Part shown: piece after piece, positions 44,165 to 54,846 of the stretch | Numbering within the stretch: position 1 is the first letter of the stretch | Layout of the letters: each line of letters begins with the position of its first letter | NCBI RefSeq assembly: GCF_011386835.1 | Contig: NC_088799.1 | Span: forward strand, 75,783,302-75,847,301 | Source of the DNA: Chrysemys picta bellii | Lineage: Eukaryota; Chordata; Testudines; Emydidae | Length of the DNA: 64,000 bases | Direction: 5' to 3' | Program-made: the position numbers and the translations under genes | The notes under the pieces: generated by a model | What the model was told of the DNA's origin: nothing | The model's database searches: none | The model's input: the letters and a program-made list of their open reading frames with translations, nothing else

Positions 44165-46270
44165 ATGCAGGCTGATAATCGAAAAAGAGCACCAGCATGG
44201 ACCATACGGGAGGTACTGGATCTGATCGCTATATGGGGAGAGGATTCAGTGCTAGCAGAAATTCGTTTGAAAAGACGAAATGCCAAAACTTTTGAAAAAA
44301 TTTCCAAGGGCATGATGGAGAGAGGCCACAATAGGGACTCAGAGCAGTGCCGCGTGAAAGTCAAGGAGCCCAGACAAGCCTATCAAAAAACAAAGGAGGC
44401 AAACGGTCGCTCCGGGTCAGAGCTGCGGACATGCCGCTTCTACGCTGAGCTGTATGCAATTCTAGGGGGGGCCGCCACCACTACCCCACCTCTGACCGTA
44501 GATTCTGAGGCGGGGGTAATCTCATCAGCCACACCTGAGGATTCTGCGGACGGGAAAGAGGAGGAGGAGGAGGAGGAGGAGGAGGAGCTTGCGGAGAACA
44601 CACAGCACTCCGTTCTCCCCAACAGCCAGGATCTTTTTCTCAGCCTGACTGAAGTACCCTCCCAAGCCAGTATCCAAGACCATGACCCAATGGAAGAGAC
44701 CTCAGGTGAGTTTACCTTTTAAAATATAAAACTTGTTTTAAAAGCAAGTGTTTTTTAATGATTACTTTGCCCTGAGGACTTGGGATGCATTCGCGGCCAG
44801 TACAGCTACTGGAAAAGTCTGTTAACGTGTCTGGGGATGGAGCGGAAATTCTCCAGGGACATCTCCATGAAGCTCTCCTGGAGGTACTTGCCACAAGGTT
44901 TCTGGGCAGTGCAGCCTTATTCCGTCCTCCATGGTAGGACACTTGACCACACCATGCTTGCAGCAAGTAATCTGGTATCATTGCATGACAAAGCCTGGCA
45001 GCGTATGGTCCCGGTGTTTGCTGGCATTCAAGCAACATCCGTTCTTTATCTCGCTGTGTAATCCTCAGGAGAGTGATATCGCTCATGGTAACCTGGTTGA
45101 AATACGGGAATTTAATTAAGGGGACAGAGGTGGCCGTTCCTACTGGGCAGTTTGCCTGTGGCTGAAAAGAAATCCTTCCCTGCAGTTAGCCAAGCGCGGG
45201 GGGAGGGGGGAATTGGCCCTGAGCTTTTCGCGTTTGGCTAGCAGGGATCTTCCCTGTTACCAGCCACGCAGTGGGGGGAGGGATAAAGCGATCATCCCAG
45301 AGAATTCATGGTGGGGTGGGGGTTAGTTTGTTTTCTGCTGCTGAAGGTTAACAGGAAAACCCCAGCACTCAATGGGCTTTGCTTGGTATGTGGGAAAGGA
45401 GGGCGCAGAAGCCGAAAGACAATGGCTTACCATGGCCACATGCAAGCCGAATTCTGTTGGCCGGACCTGCATCTGTGATCTCTAGCAGCAAAGCCACAGG
45501 CACTCAATATTAAGAGGCAAAATGTGACCTTGCACAGAAATCACATGTGCTATGTAATGTGAATAGTGTTGGTCACCGTGAAAGATTATAAGCATTGTTC
45601 TGTAAAATGTAACTTTTAAAAAAATTCTCTCCTTTTTTCCCTCTCTCCAGCAGCTGCAAATTTTTCAAGCCTCCCTCCTCCGTCCCGAAGGCTATCTCAG
45701 ATAAGGCGTCGGAAAAAGAAGACGCGAGATGAGATGTTCGCGGAAATCATGGAATCCACACGCAGTGAAAGAGCTCATCTGAATGAGTGGAAGGACACGG
45801 TTTCAAAGTATAGGAAAGATGCTAGTGAACGTGAGGACATGAGGGACCAACGTGAGGACAGGAGGGACCAACGTGAGGAGAGGAGAGACGCTCGAGATGA
45901 GAGGTGGCGGCAGGAAGATCAGAGGAGGCAGGATGCAACGCTGGGGCTGCTGCGTGAGCAAACAGACATGCTCCAGCATCTGGTGGAGCTTCAGGAACGG
46001 CAGCAGGATAACAGAGTGCCGCTACAGCCCCTGTATAACCCCCCTGCCCCCTCACCATGTTCCATAGCCTCCTCACCCAGATGTGTAAGAATGCGGGGGG
46101 GGGGGGGGGGGCTCAGTGCACCCTCCCATTCCACCCCAGTGGACAGCCCAAGCAAAAGGCTGTTATTTTTTAAACCTTTTTTTAGTGGCCTTTTCCTTCC
46201 TGCCGATCCTCCTCCCAAACCCCATCCGGGTTCTCTCCCTCTTTTTATAATTAGAATAAATGATTTTTAA
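44165..46270 (+). CDS. Harbinger Myb/SANT-like DNA-binding protein, two exons
   Basis: In this family the protein binds the element's ends and brings the transposase to them in the nucleus. Exon 1 is 44165-44705 and exon 2 is 45651-46270, joined by a 945-bp intron with GTGAGT donor and a CTCTCTCCAG acceptor. The split codon (phase 1) keeps the frame open. ATG 44165 (MQADNRKRAPAWTIREVLDL) was chosen because it begins the conserved block; a GTG 11 codons upstream is not a likely start. Residues about 10-100 form the trihelix/Myb-SANT-like domain (AWT, LDLIAIWGE, QCRVKVKEPRQAYQ, CRFYAEL). A run of nine or more glutamates follows near residue 142. Exon 2 has a basic RRRKKKTRDE and a charged coiled coil with a RDQRE repeat and RWRQEDQRRQDATLGLLREQ. 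A 17-G run (46095-46111) may have shifted the frame, since the stop comes after the AATAAA signal. Confidence 0.8.
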
Positions 46271-46390
46271 ATGATAGTGACTTTATTTTCTTCTAAAGCA
46301 AGCTATGATCAAAGGGGGAGGGTGGGTTCCTTACAGAGAATGAGTCAATATAGGGGGTGGGTTTTCATGAAGGAGAAACAAACAGAAATT

Positions 46391-48664
46391 TCACTCTGTA
46401 GCCTGGCCAGTCATGAAACTGGTTTTCAAAGCTTCTCTTATGCGCAGCGCTTCCTGGTGTGCTCTTCTAATCATCCTGGTGTCTGGCTGCGCGTAATCAG
46501 CAGCCAGGCAATTTGCCTCAGCCTCCCACCCCGCCATAAAGGTCTCCCCCTTACTTTCACAGAGATTGTGGAGCACACAGCAAGCAGCAATAACAATGGG
46601 CATATTGGTTTGGCTGAGGTCTGAGCGAGTTAGTAACGATCGCCAGGGACCTTTTAAATGTCCAAATGCACATTCTACCACCATTCTGCACTTGCTCAGC
46701 CTGTAGTTGAACAGCTCCTGACTCCTATCCAGGCTGCCTGTGTATGGCTTCATGAGCCATGGCATTAAGGGGTAGGCTGGGTCCCCAAGAATAACTATTG
46801 GCATTTCAACATCCCCAATGGTTATTTTCTGGTCCGGGAAGTAAGTCCCTTGCTGCAGCCGCTTAAACAGAGTAGTGTTCCTGAAGACGCGAGCGTCATG
46901 AACCCTTCCCGGCCAGCCCACGCTGATGTTGGTGAAACGTCCCTTGTGATCCACCAGTGCTTGCAGCACCATTGAAAAGTACCGCTTGCAGTTTATGTAC
47001 TGTGTACCCTGGTGCTCCGGTGCCAAGATAGGGATATGGGTTCCATCTATTGCCCCACCACAGTTAGGGAATCCCATTGCAGCAAAGCCATCCACTATGA
47101 CCTGCACATTTCCCAGAGTCACTACCTTTCGTAGCAGCAGCTCAGTGATTGCTTTGGCTACTTGCATCACAGCAGCCGTGTCATAACTATAAAGGGAAGG
47201 GTAACAACTGTCCTATGTACAGTACTATAAAATCCCTCCTGGCCAGAGACTCCAAAATCCTTTTCCCTGTAAAGGGTTAAGAAGCTCAGGTAACCTGGCT
47301 GGCATCTGACCAAAGGACCAATAAGGGGACAAGATACTTTCAAATCTTGGGGGGGAAGGCTTTTGTTTGTGTTCTTTGTTTTGGGAGGGCGTTCGCTCTC
47401 GGGACTGAGAGGGACCAGACATCAATCCAGGTTCTCCACATCTTTCTAAACAAGTCTCTCCTATTTCAAACTTGTAAGTAAATAGCCAGGCAAGGCGTCT
47501 TAGTTTTCCTTTGTTTTCTCAACTTGTAAATATACCTTTTACTAGAGTGTTTATCTTTGTTTGCTGTACTTTGAACCTGAAACTAGAGGGGAGTCCTCTG
47601 AGCTCTTTAAGCTTGATTACCCTGTAAGGTTAATTTCCATACTGATTTTACAAAAATAATTTTTACCTTTTTCTTTAATTAAAAACCTTCTTTTTAAGAA
47701 CCTGATTGATTTTTCCTTGTTTTAAGATCCAAGGGGTTTGGATCTTAATTCACCAGGAGTTGGTGGGAGGAAGGAGGGGAATGGTTAATTTCTCCTTGTT
47801 TTAAGATCCAAGGGGTTTGGATCTGTATTCACCAGGGAATTGGTGAAAGGTTTCTCAAGGCTTCCCAGGGAGAGAATCCACTGGGAATGGTGGCAGTGGA
47901 ACCAAAGCTAAGCTGGTAGTTAAGCTTAGAAGTTTTCATGCAGGCCCCTACATTTGTACCCTAAAGTTCAAAGTGGGGATACAGCCTTGACAAGCCCCCA
48001 CAGTAGATTTGCCCACTCCAAATTGATTCCCGACTGACCGGTAGCTGTCTGGCGTTGCAAACTTCCACAGGGCTATCGCCACTCGCTTCTCAACTGTGAG
48101 GGTGGCTCTCATCTTGGTATTCTGGCGCTTCAGGGCAGGGGACAGCAAGTCACAAAGTTCCATGAAAGTGCCCTTACGCATGCGAAAGTTTCGCAGCCAC
48201 TGGGAATCATCCCACACCTGCAACACTATGCGGTCCCACCAGTCTGTGCTTGTTTCCCGGGCCCAGAATCAGTGTTCCACGGATAGAACCTGCCCCATTA
48301 ACAACATGATCTCCAAAGCACCAGGGCCCACGGTTTGAGAGAATTCTGTGTCCATGTCCATGTCCTCATCACTCTTGTTGCTGCGCTGCCATCGCCGCCT
48401 CCTCCTTGCCTCGTTTTTCTGGTCCTGGTTCAGCATAAACTGCACGAGAATGCGCGAGGTGTTTACAATGTTCATGACTGCTGTCTTGAGCTGAACGGGC
48501 TCCATGCTTGCCGTGGTATGGCATCTGCACTGTTCACCCAGGAAAAAGGCGCGAAACGGTTGTCTGCCGTTGCTTCCCTGGAGATGGGGGAGGATGTACT
48601 CGGAACCACCCGCGACAATGTTTTTGACCCCATCAGGCATTGGGATCTCAACCCAGAATTCCAA
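46391..48664 (-). pseudogene. Harbinger DDE transposase (HARBI1-like), broken
   Basis: The family protein cuts the ends and inserts at TWA sites. Three segments lie in one frame. The first, 48664-48272, has a basic EARRRRRWQRS stretch. The second, 48268-47993, has WDDSQWLRNFRMRKGTFMEL and a helix-turn-helix ending GVGKSTVG. The third, 47173-46391, is the catalytic domain, with D in GAIDGTH (residue 42 counted from Met 47170), D in ILGDPAYP (130) and E in MVVECAFG (166). The spacing of 35 between the last two is DD35E, and all three catalytic residues are present. Two lesions are seen: an in-frame TGA at 48269-48271, plausibly a CGA to TGA change, and the LTR insertion at 47179-47992. The lengths on both sides of the LTR are multiples of three, so it interrupted an aligned frame. 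Confidence 0.9.
47179..47992. mobile_element. solo LTR inserted in the Harbinger transposase
   Basis: An 814-bp block starting TGTCATAACTATAAAGGGAA and ending ACAGCCTTGACA. TGTCA/TGACA form the short inverted ends typical of LTRs. Five-base target copies AGCCG and AGCCC flank it (47174-47178, 47993-47997). No internal genes are present, so it is a solo LTR left by recombination. Inside, a block with AGATCCAAGGGGTTTGGATC occurs twice (about 47726 and 47804), and each copy is itself a perfect 8-base-stem hairpin. Gypsy or ERV origin cannot be told from the LTR alone. Confidence 0.85.
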
Positions 48665-48876
48665 TGGGTGGAGGAGACTGCGCGAACTATGGGATAGCTA
48701 TGGGATAGCTACCCACAGTGCAACACTCCGGAAATCGACGCTAGCCCCGGTACATGGACGCACACCGCTGAATTAATATGCTTAGTGTGGCCGCATACAT
48801 TCGACTTTATACAATCTGTTTCCAAAATTTGAATTATATAAATTCAGATTAATCCTGTAGTGTAGACATACCCTAA

Positions 48877-49232
48877 GAGTTTTTCTTTAGGTAGGATGCA
48901 GTGAATGTTGGCAAAGTTTACAAAGTACATACCATATTCAAATACATTTTTATTAGCAGTATATACACAGACTCCTTGAGCCAAATACAATCTTACACAT
49001 TTTGTCTGGCGCTCCCACTGAAATCTTTGCATATGAAATCTGTGCTTCCAAAGGCAGAATTTAATTATTAAAGTTACCTGAATTGAAAAATCCTACAAAT
49101 GCTTGATCTAAGTGTGAATGCTTCCTATAATGAAAAATCCACCAAATCCCTTCAAAATATCTTCCACTATCCAATGTTAGAAAATACTTCCCCATATATT
49201 TAACCTCAGTACTTCTTGTTCTTTCCATATTA
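48877..49232. other. unassigned DNA
   Basis: Nothing recognised; the 157-codon minus frame at 49061-49534 runs through the next MITE and is chance. Confidence 0.5.
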
Positions 49233-49506
49233 CAGGAGAACCTCAAAGATACGAACACCACAGTTATGGACTGATCGGTCAACCGGACACCATGTGAAAC
49301 CAGAAGTAACCAATCGGGCAGCAGCAGAGACCATCCCCCCCCACCCCCAAAAAAACCCACCCAACAAAAAAAAGCAAATACTGTACTGTGCCTGTATTGC
49401 ATCTTAAAGGTAGGCAACTGGAACTGCGATTTGTTCAGAGTTACGGACATTTCAAAGTTACGGACAACCTCCATTCCCAAGGTGTCTGTAACTCTGAGAT
49501 TCACTG
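49233..49506. mobile_element. Tigger/mariner-type MITE with TA target site
   Basis: CAGGAGAACCTCAAAGATAC and, reversed, CAGTGAATCTCAGAGTTACA are inverted ends; GAACACC/GGTGTC continues inward. TA on both sides (49231-49232, 49507-49508). GAGTTACGGACATTTCAAAG and AAGTTACGGACAACC repeat near the right end. Confidence 0.85.
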
Positions 49507-49579
49507 TAAATGAATTTAATATAGCCCTAACCACTTCATAGCATTGCTTTAAAGAGTATATTTCTAGAAAGTTACCATA

Positions 49580-49800
49580 TTTCCTTTAAATCTTCTTTTC
49601 CCGAAAATGAACATTGCACATTTCTTAATTTTTCCTCACGTCTTATTTTTCAAATCTTTTGACAGTTTCATTTCTATCCATTGTTTTTTAAAACCGTGCC
49701 CAAAACTGAATGGGTACACCAACTGATGCTTAGCTGGTGTGCTTTTTGCCTCATCACTGCATTGTTGACTCATATTGAATTTGTCATCTACCATAACTCC
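49580..49800 (-). mobile_element. old CR1 LINE fragment
   Basis: CCGTGCCCAAAACTGAATGG, then TGGTGTGCTTTTTGCCTCAT, CATTGTTGACTCATATTGAA and TCTACCATAACTCCC follow the order of the reverse-complement CR1 RT 3' part (compare 21505-21685). Much diverged. Confidence 0.5.
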
Positions 49801-50129
49801 CCCTTTTATTAATACAAACGATTTTATTGGTACAGTTTACAGAAAAGGGGATTTTTGATGGGTTTCACTCTACATGCCTACAGTTGTACACCAATAATAT
49901 GTGCTGTCTCTGTACAGTTAAATTGATCACTAATAAATAAAGGGTCAATTCATGTATTAAAAGTAATTTACATCAGGGGTCTGTTAATCTTATTTACTGT
50001 ACATGAGTGGCCTTACAAATGCACATAGATCCACTGAAGTCAATGCTCTTCTACACAAGGATTGGGTTCTTATTTATCAACATATTAATAAATTATTTGA
50101 AGTGTACATGATTAATATGAGGGTCCAAA
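49801..50129. other. unassigned DNA
   Basis: Nothing recognised. Confidence 0.5.
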
Positions 50130-50545
50130 CTAGAAAATTTTCATCTAAACTGTTTTTCAACTTAAAATGATGTTTTTATCAACATGAAAACATTTAGAAA
50201 ATGTGTCAATTTTGAGACAATTTTGTTTAAAAAAACAAAACAAAGCATTTCAATAATGTCAAAATATCCCATTTCAACATTTTAAGACTGTTTTTGATAT
50301 GACTTTTTGAAACAAAATTAAATACTTATATAAAACATTTAAAAAATATAAAAAGGTCAAAACGGGAATGAATTTTTGATTTTATTTAACAAAATGTTTT
50401 GATCAACCCCAGATGATTTTTTTTTTCAGAATTTCATTTCAATGATATTTTGAACTTTGTTGTTGCTGTTCCATTTTGGAATGGAAATTTTTTATAAAGT
50501 GTGGATTTCCCATGGAACAGAAAATACATTTCCCCTCCCAGAGCT
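50130..50545. mobile_element. degraded hAT-type MITE (AGAGCTGGTC family)
   Basis: Interior TTTTTGAAAC, CCATTTTGGAATGGAAATTT and TTTCCCATGGAA strings and the end CCCAGAGCTCTAG resemble 41336-41685. The left terminus is not clear. Confidence 0.5.
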
Positions 50546-51184
50546 CTAGTCCTAACCTCTTTCCACCGAAGTCAACAGGAGTTTTGATATTGATTTTAAG
50601 AAAAGTAATACTAGACTCCTAATATACAGTAATAATATGGATTGAAAATCTTGAGTGATCTGATTGGATGCTGTATTTTATCAGATATTTTTAGCTCAAT
50701 CACGTCTTTACTTATAATTTCAGAACAAGTACAATTTTAGATAAATAAAATTAAATGTTAATATTTATAATAAAATAGGAAAATTTTTCAAATACTGGTA
50801 TGAAATCATGGTCTAGTATGAATGAACAGAAAATTAAGAGTTTTGCAGAGTTAAATAGGAATTATTGTATTTTGGAATGGAAGAAGTTAAATATAATTGA
50901 AAAATATTATCAAAAAGTATTTTTAAACTTTTTATATTAACTTTCAATTATATCCTTGAGTTTCATTAAGCTGCAGACAGCTACTTCTCACTCCTGTGAG
51001 CCCTCTACATGCAGAAACTCCATTTATGATAATGGGAATCCTGTGTCCGAGAGACTCCTTATTATCTATCTAGATAATTATACTGCACTCATGACTTAAA
51101 GAATCTTTGAAGCTCAACATCACAATCAACATCATTCTTGCCAAAGAGGATTTGAACAGATCTTCACTTGAAGCATATTCCTCA
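50546..51184. other. unassigned AT-rich DNA
   Basis: Nothing recognised. Confidence 0.5.
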
Positions 51185-52075
51185 GACACAGCGGAAGAAA
51201 GATAGAAGGCGATGGATATGGTTTAATTAGGCCACAACTTTATTCACTTAAAATATATTTGGCAATACCCTGCAATAAATTGTCCAGTGCAGGTCATCAT
51301 CATTTCCGTAATAATTTCCACATCATCCCCAACCAGGCTGCAGGCACCCCATCGCTGTGACTTCCTTGGCATGAGTTTTAAAGGAAGACTAGAAAAAAGG
51401 AGAGGGGTCAGCTCCCCTGCTGCACTCGAGGTAGGAGTCCTGAATCCCCTTTCCTAAGCTCCCTTAGCTGGGGCTAGCAAAACAGAAATGGGATTGGATC
51501 CCCACTGTACTAGATATAGGAGCCCCGAATCCCTGTTCCTCCTGAAATGCTCTCCTTCAAATACTTTTCCAATCCATTTTACCTGATAACTGTTTCCATT
51601 CTATAATGAGTACCTGCACTGGACATCTGCCATGAGTTTTACATTATAACCTAACCCCTCTGCACCACCCCACCAGGTCCCAGACTTGCTGTGGGAAAGG
51701 TGACAAACCACACCCCACCTCAGCTAATGTGGTGGTGGGGAAAAAAATTCCTTCCCATCCCAAGGAAAGAAGGGTTACTGTCATAATGTCCATAGGGGGT
51801 TATGAAGAAACATGGTCCTTTTACAGATTTTATGAGTGGGAAGGTGGGTGCTGATCTGAGTGAAAGAGGGCTTCTCCAGCATGGCACAGGGTAGAAATCC
51901 AACACCCACTCTTCATCAGCAGGAAGGGCAGTGCCTCACATCCCCACACCAAGTCCAGCTGCTTCCTGCTCTCCTGCTCTTCCATACTCCATTCCTCTGT
52001 GTAAACTTTCCCCACCCTCGCCCTCTGCTATCACTTGCCAACAACTTCTTTTCTTCCAGCCATTCAGACAAAGAC
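51185..52075 (-). mobile_element. LTR retrotransposon remnant, second copy
   Basis: On the minus strand it contains GGAAGGAATTTTTTTCCCCA, CACCACCA, ATGTCCAGTGCAGGTACTC, GGGGCTCCTATATCTAGTAC and GTGAATAAAGTTGTGGCCTA with a CCATATCC block downstream, in the same order as 1-868. AATAAA is at 51238-51243 reversed. No coding remnants. Boundaries are approximate; CR1 begins just to the right. Confidence 0.5.
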
Positions 52076-52084
52076 CCACTGCAA

Positions 52085-54195
52085 AGAGCTGGATAATTGA
52101 GGTGCTAAAGGAGCACTCAAGGAAGACAAGGCCGTTGCGGAGAAGTTAAATGAATTCTTTGCATCAATCTTCACTGCAGAGGATCTTGGGAAGACTCCCA
52201 CACCTGAACCGTTCTTTTTAAGGTGACAAATCTGAGTAACTGTCCTAGACTGAGACATCAATTGAGGTGGTTTTGGAACAAATTGATAAATTGAAAGTAA
52301 TAAGTCACCAGGACCAGATGGCATTTACCCAAGAGTTATACCCAAGAGTTATAAAGGAACTCAAATATGAAACTGTAGAACTTGTGGTATGTAACCTATC
52401 AGTTAAATCAGCCTCTGTTCCAGATGATGGGAGAGAAGCGAATGTAACACCTATTTTTAAAAAAGGCTCTGTAGGCAATCCTAGCAATTACAGACCGATA
52501 TGCCGGCAGGTTCGGTCGTCGGCCCGGGACGACGGATCCCCGGGTCTTGAGGACCACAGAGGGGGGCTTAATAGTCGAGACGGAGCAGGTCCGGGGGAGG
52601 CTTAATAGTCGTCCCCCGGCCAGTCCGGGGGAGGCTTAATCGTCATCCCCCGACAGTGTGTGTGTGTGTGGGGGGGAGGCTTAGCAGTCTTCCCCCAGGC
52701 TGGGTGGGGGCCTGGTGGGAGGTGTCGCAGTCTTCCCCCGGGCGGTCCGGTGGGGGAGGCTTAGCAGTCGTCCTCAGGGCGGTCCGGGGGAAGTACTTCA
52801 GTACCAGGCAAATTGGTTGAAACTATAGTAAAGAACAAAATGATCAAACACATAGATGAACAATTTGTTGGGGGAAGAGTCAACATTTTTTTTAAAAAGG
52901 AAAATCATGCCTCACCAATCTATTAGAATTCCTGAGGGTGTCAAAAACATGTGGACAAGATTGATCCAGTGGGTATAGTATACTTAGAGAAAGCCTTTGA
53001 CAAGGTTCATCACCAAAGGTTCTTAAGCAAAGTAAGCAGTCATGGGATAAGAGGAAAGTAACTGCTTAAAAGATAGGAAACAAAGAATAGGAATAAATGG
53101 TCAGTTTTCACAAGAGGTAAATAGCAAGAATCTTTACTGCAACCTATGCTGTTCAACATGATCATAAATGGTCTGGAAAAGGGGTTGAGCAATGAGGTGA
53201 AAAATTTGAAGATGATACAAAATTATTGAAGATAGTTAAGTCCAAAATAGACTGTGAAGAGTTACAAAAGGATCTCACAAAAGTGAGTGACTAGGCAACA
53301 CAATGGCAGATTAAATTCAATGTTGATAAGTGCAAAGTAATGTACATTGGAAAATATAATCCCATCTATACATACAAATTATGGAATCAAACAGCTGTAA
53401 CCATGCAAGAAAGAGATCTTGGAGTCATAGAGCATATGTTTTCAGAGAACTAGCCACAATGTGCATTGGCACGTTAGAAACCATTAGGAAAGGGATAGAT
53501 AATAAAACAGAAAACATCATAATGCCACTATATAAATCCATGGTTCATCTACACCTTGAAAACTGTGTTCAGTTCTGGTTGTCCCTTCTCAAAAATAATA
53601 TTAGAATTGTAAAAAGATGCACAGAAGGGCAATGAAGATGATAAGGGGTATTGAGCAGCTTCCATGTGAGGAGAAATTAAGACTGGGACTGTTCAGCCTA
53701 GATAAAAGATATAAAAGGAGTATATGATAGAGGTCTGTAAAATCATGAATGATGCAGAGAAAGTGAATAGGGAAGTGTTATTTACCCCTTCATAGAACCT
53801 AAGACTGAGGGGTCACCTGATGAAATTAATAGGTAGTATATTTAACACAAACAAAAGGAAGAAATTTTTCACACAATGCAGTCAACTTGCGAACTTGTTG
53901 CCAAGAGATGTTGTGACAGCCACAAATATAACTGGCTTCAAAAAAGAATTAGATAAGTTCATGAAGGATAGGTCCATCAATGGCTGTTAGACAAGATAGT
54001 CAGGAACGCAACCCTATGCTTTGGGTGTCCTTAACCCTCCAACTGCCAGAGGCTTGGCCTGGAGAATGGGATGGATCACTTGAAATTGCCCTGTTCTGTC
54101 CATTCCCTCTGAAGTTTCTGGCACTGGCTGCTGTCAGGGATGGGGTATTGGGCTAGTTGGACCATTGGTCTGAGCCAGTATGGTTGTTCTTATGA
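52085..54195 (+). mobile_element. CR1 LINE, 5'-truncated, carrying a GC-rich insert
   Basis: CR1 ORF2 sequence begins near AATTGAGGTGCTAAAGGAGC and translates as EQIDKLKVISHQDQMAFTQE and EANVTPIFKKGSVGNPSNYR before the insert at 52501. After 52798 it resumes with VPGKLVETIVKNKMIKHIDE and RT blocks that are heavily broken (FADD is lost near 53205). It ends with CTAGTTGGACCATTGGTCTG and TATGGTTGTTCTTATGA. Several small deletions distinguish it from 6140-8265. Confidence 0.85.
52501..52798. repeat. GC-rich tandem repeat inserted in CR1
   Basis: About 300 bases, very rich in G and C, inside an AT-rich CR1. It starts TGCCGGCAGGTTCGGTCGTC. It then holds about five to six imperfect units of the form GGGGGAGGCTTA, (A/G)(T/C)(A/C)GTC, (G/T)TCCCCC, GG(C/G) and a spacer; most are about 34-45 bases. 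Each unit can fold, since GGGGGA pairs with TCCCCC. A (TG)n run is at about 52657-52670. It replaces roughly six expected CR1 bases (between CAGACCGATA and CTTCAGTACC). Origin unknown. Confidence 0.8.
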
Positions 54196-54846
54196 GCTGT
54201 GGTGAGCACATTATCACTGACTCTTAATGATGAAAAGAGGTTGTTGATGAGCCATGCAAGACACTTCCCTGCACTTCCCTCTCCTTGGCCCAAGGAATTG
54301 AGTTTGCTGTATGCACAGAACTTGTACGCCCTTCCAGTGAATAAGAAAGCAGTCCTGGAAAGTTTATTTTTTTCTTACATGGCAGTGCAGGGTAATATCA
54401 TTAGGTCACAATACTAGACACTTGTTTTATTTTTAATGCATTTTACAGTACACTCCATAAGAAAGGTGAAGCAGAACTGTACTCAATATGTTTGGGAATA
54501 CTTTAAGAAGAAGGTGATTAATAGTGCCAGTCTTCTGTAGAAGTTTCACATTTCTTGTAACAGATTAGAGGCCTGTGAAAGTCTATAGATATTAGTTTTA
54601 AAATATATTTACCCGGAAGACTAGAACTGATTTTTACAGCCTCCTTGTTTATTTGTCAAATACGTATCTGTAAACGTTTTCGAAGAAGCACTATAATGTT
54701 AGCAATTTTGGGATCAGATAGAGTTGAACAACATGGGCATCCAATTAATGCAGTTCAGAGATAGTGCTACATCACAGGCACAAGCCATACAGGCTTCCCA
54801 ATACGATGTTGAGACACTACTAGTACAATTCATATATGGCACTAAC
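54196..54846. other. unassigned DNA
   Basis: Frame 54199-54417 begins inside the CR1 border and shows no domain. Confidence 0.5.

Larger units (their letters stand above)
43784..48873. mobile_element. Harbinger transposon, nearly full length
   Basis: Bounded by TAA on both sides (43781-43783 and 48874-48876). Ends are GGCCTGGTCTACACTA and, reversed, GGGTATGTCTACACTA; sub-terminal AATTCGGATT/AATTCAGATT and TCGAATTA-like strings are also partly inverted. Total 5090 bp, of which 814 bp is a later LTR. The two genes are convergent: a Myb/SANT-like DNA-binding protein on plus and a DD35E transposase on minus. Their poly(A) signals face each other within about 30 bases (AATAAA 46255-46260 on plus; TTTATT 46282-46287, AATAAA on minus). 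This is the standard PIF/Harbinger two-gene layout. Such elements need both proteins, so this copy is probably not autonomous now. Confidence 0.92.

Noticed and set aside
45822..46218. Minus-strand frames opposite exon 2 of the Harbinger DNA-binding gene
   Set aside because: Shadows of the coding strand caused by its repetitive charged coiled coil.
49061..49534. 157-codon minus-strand frame
   Set aside because: It runs through the Tigger-type MITE at 49233-49506, so it is not a gene.
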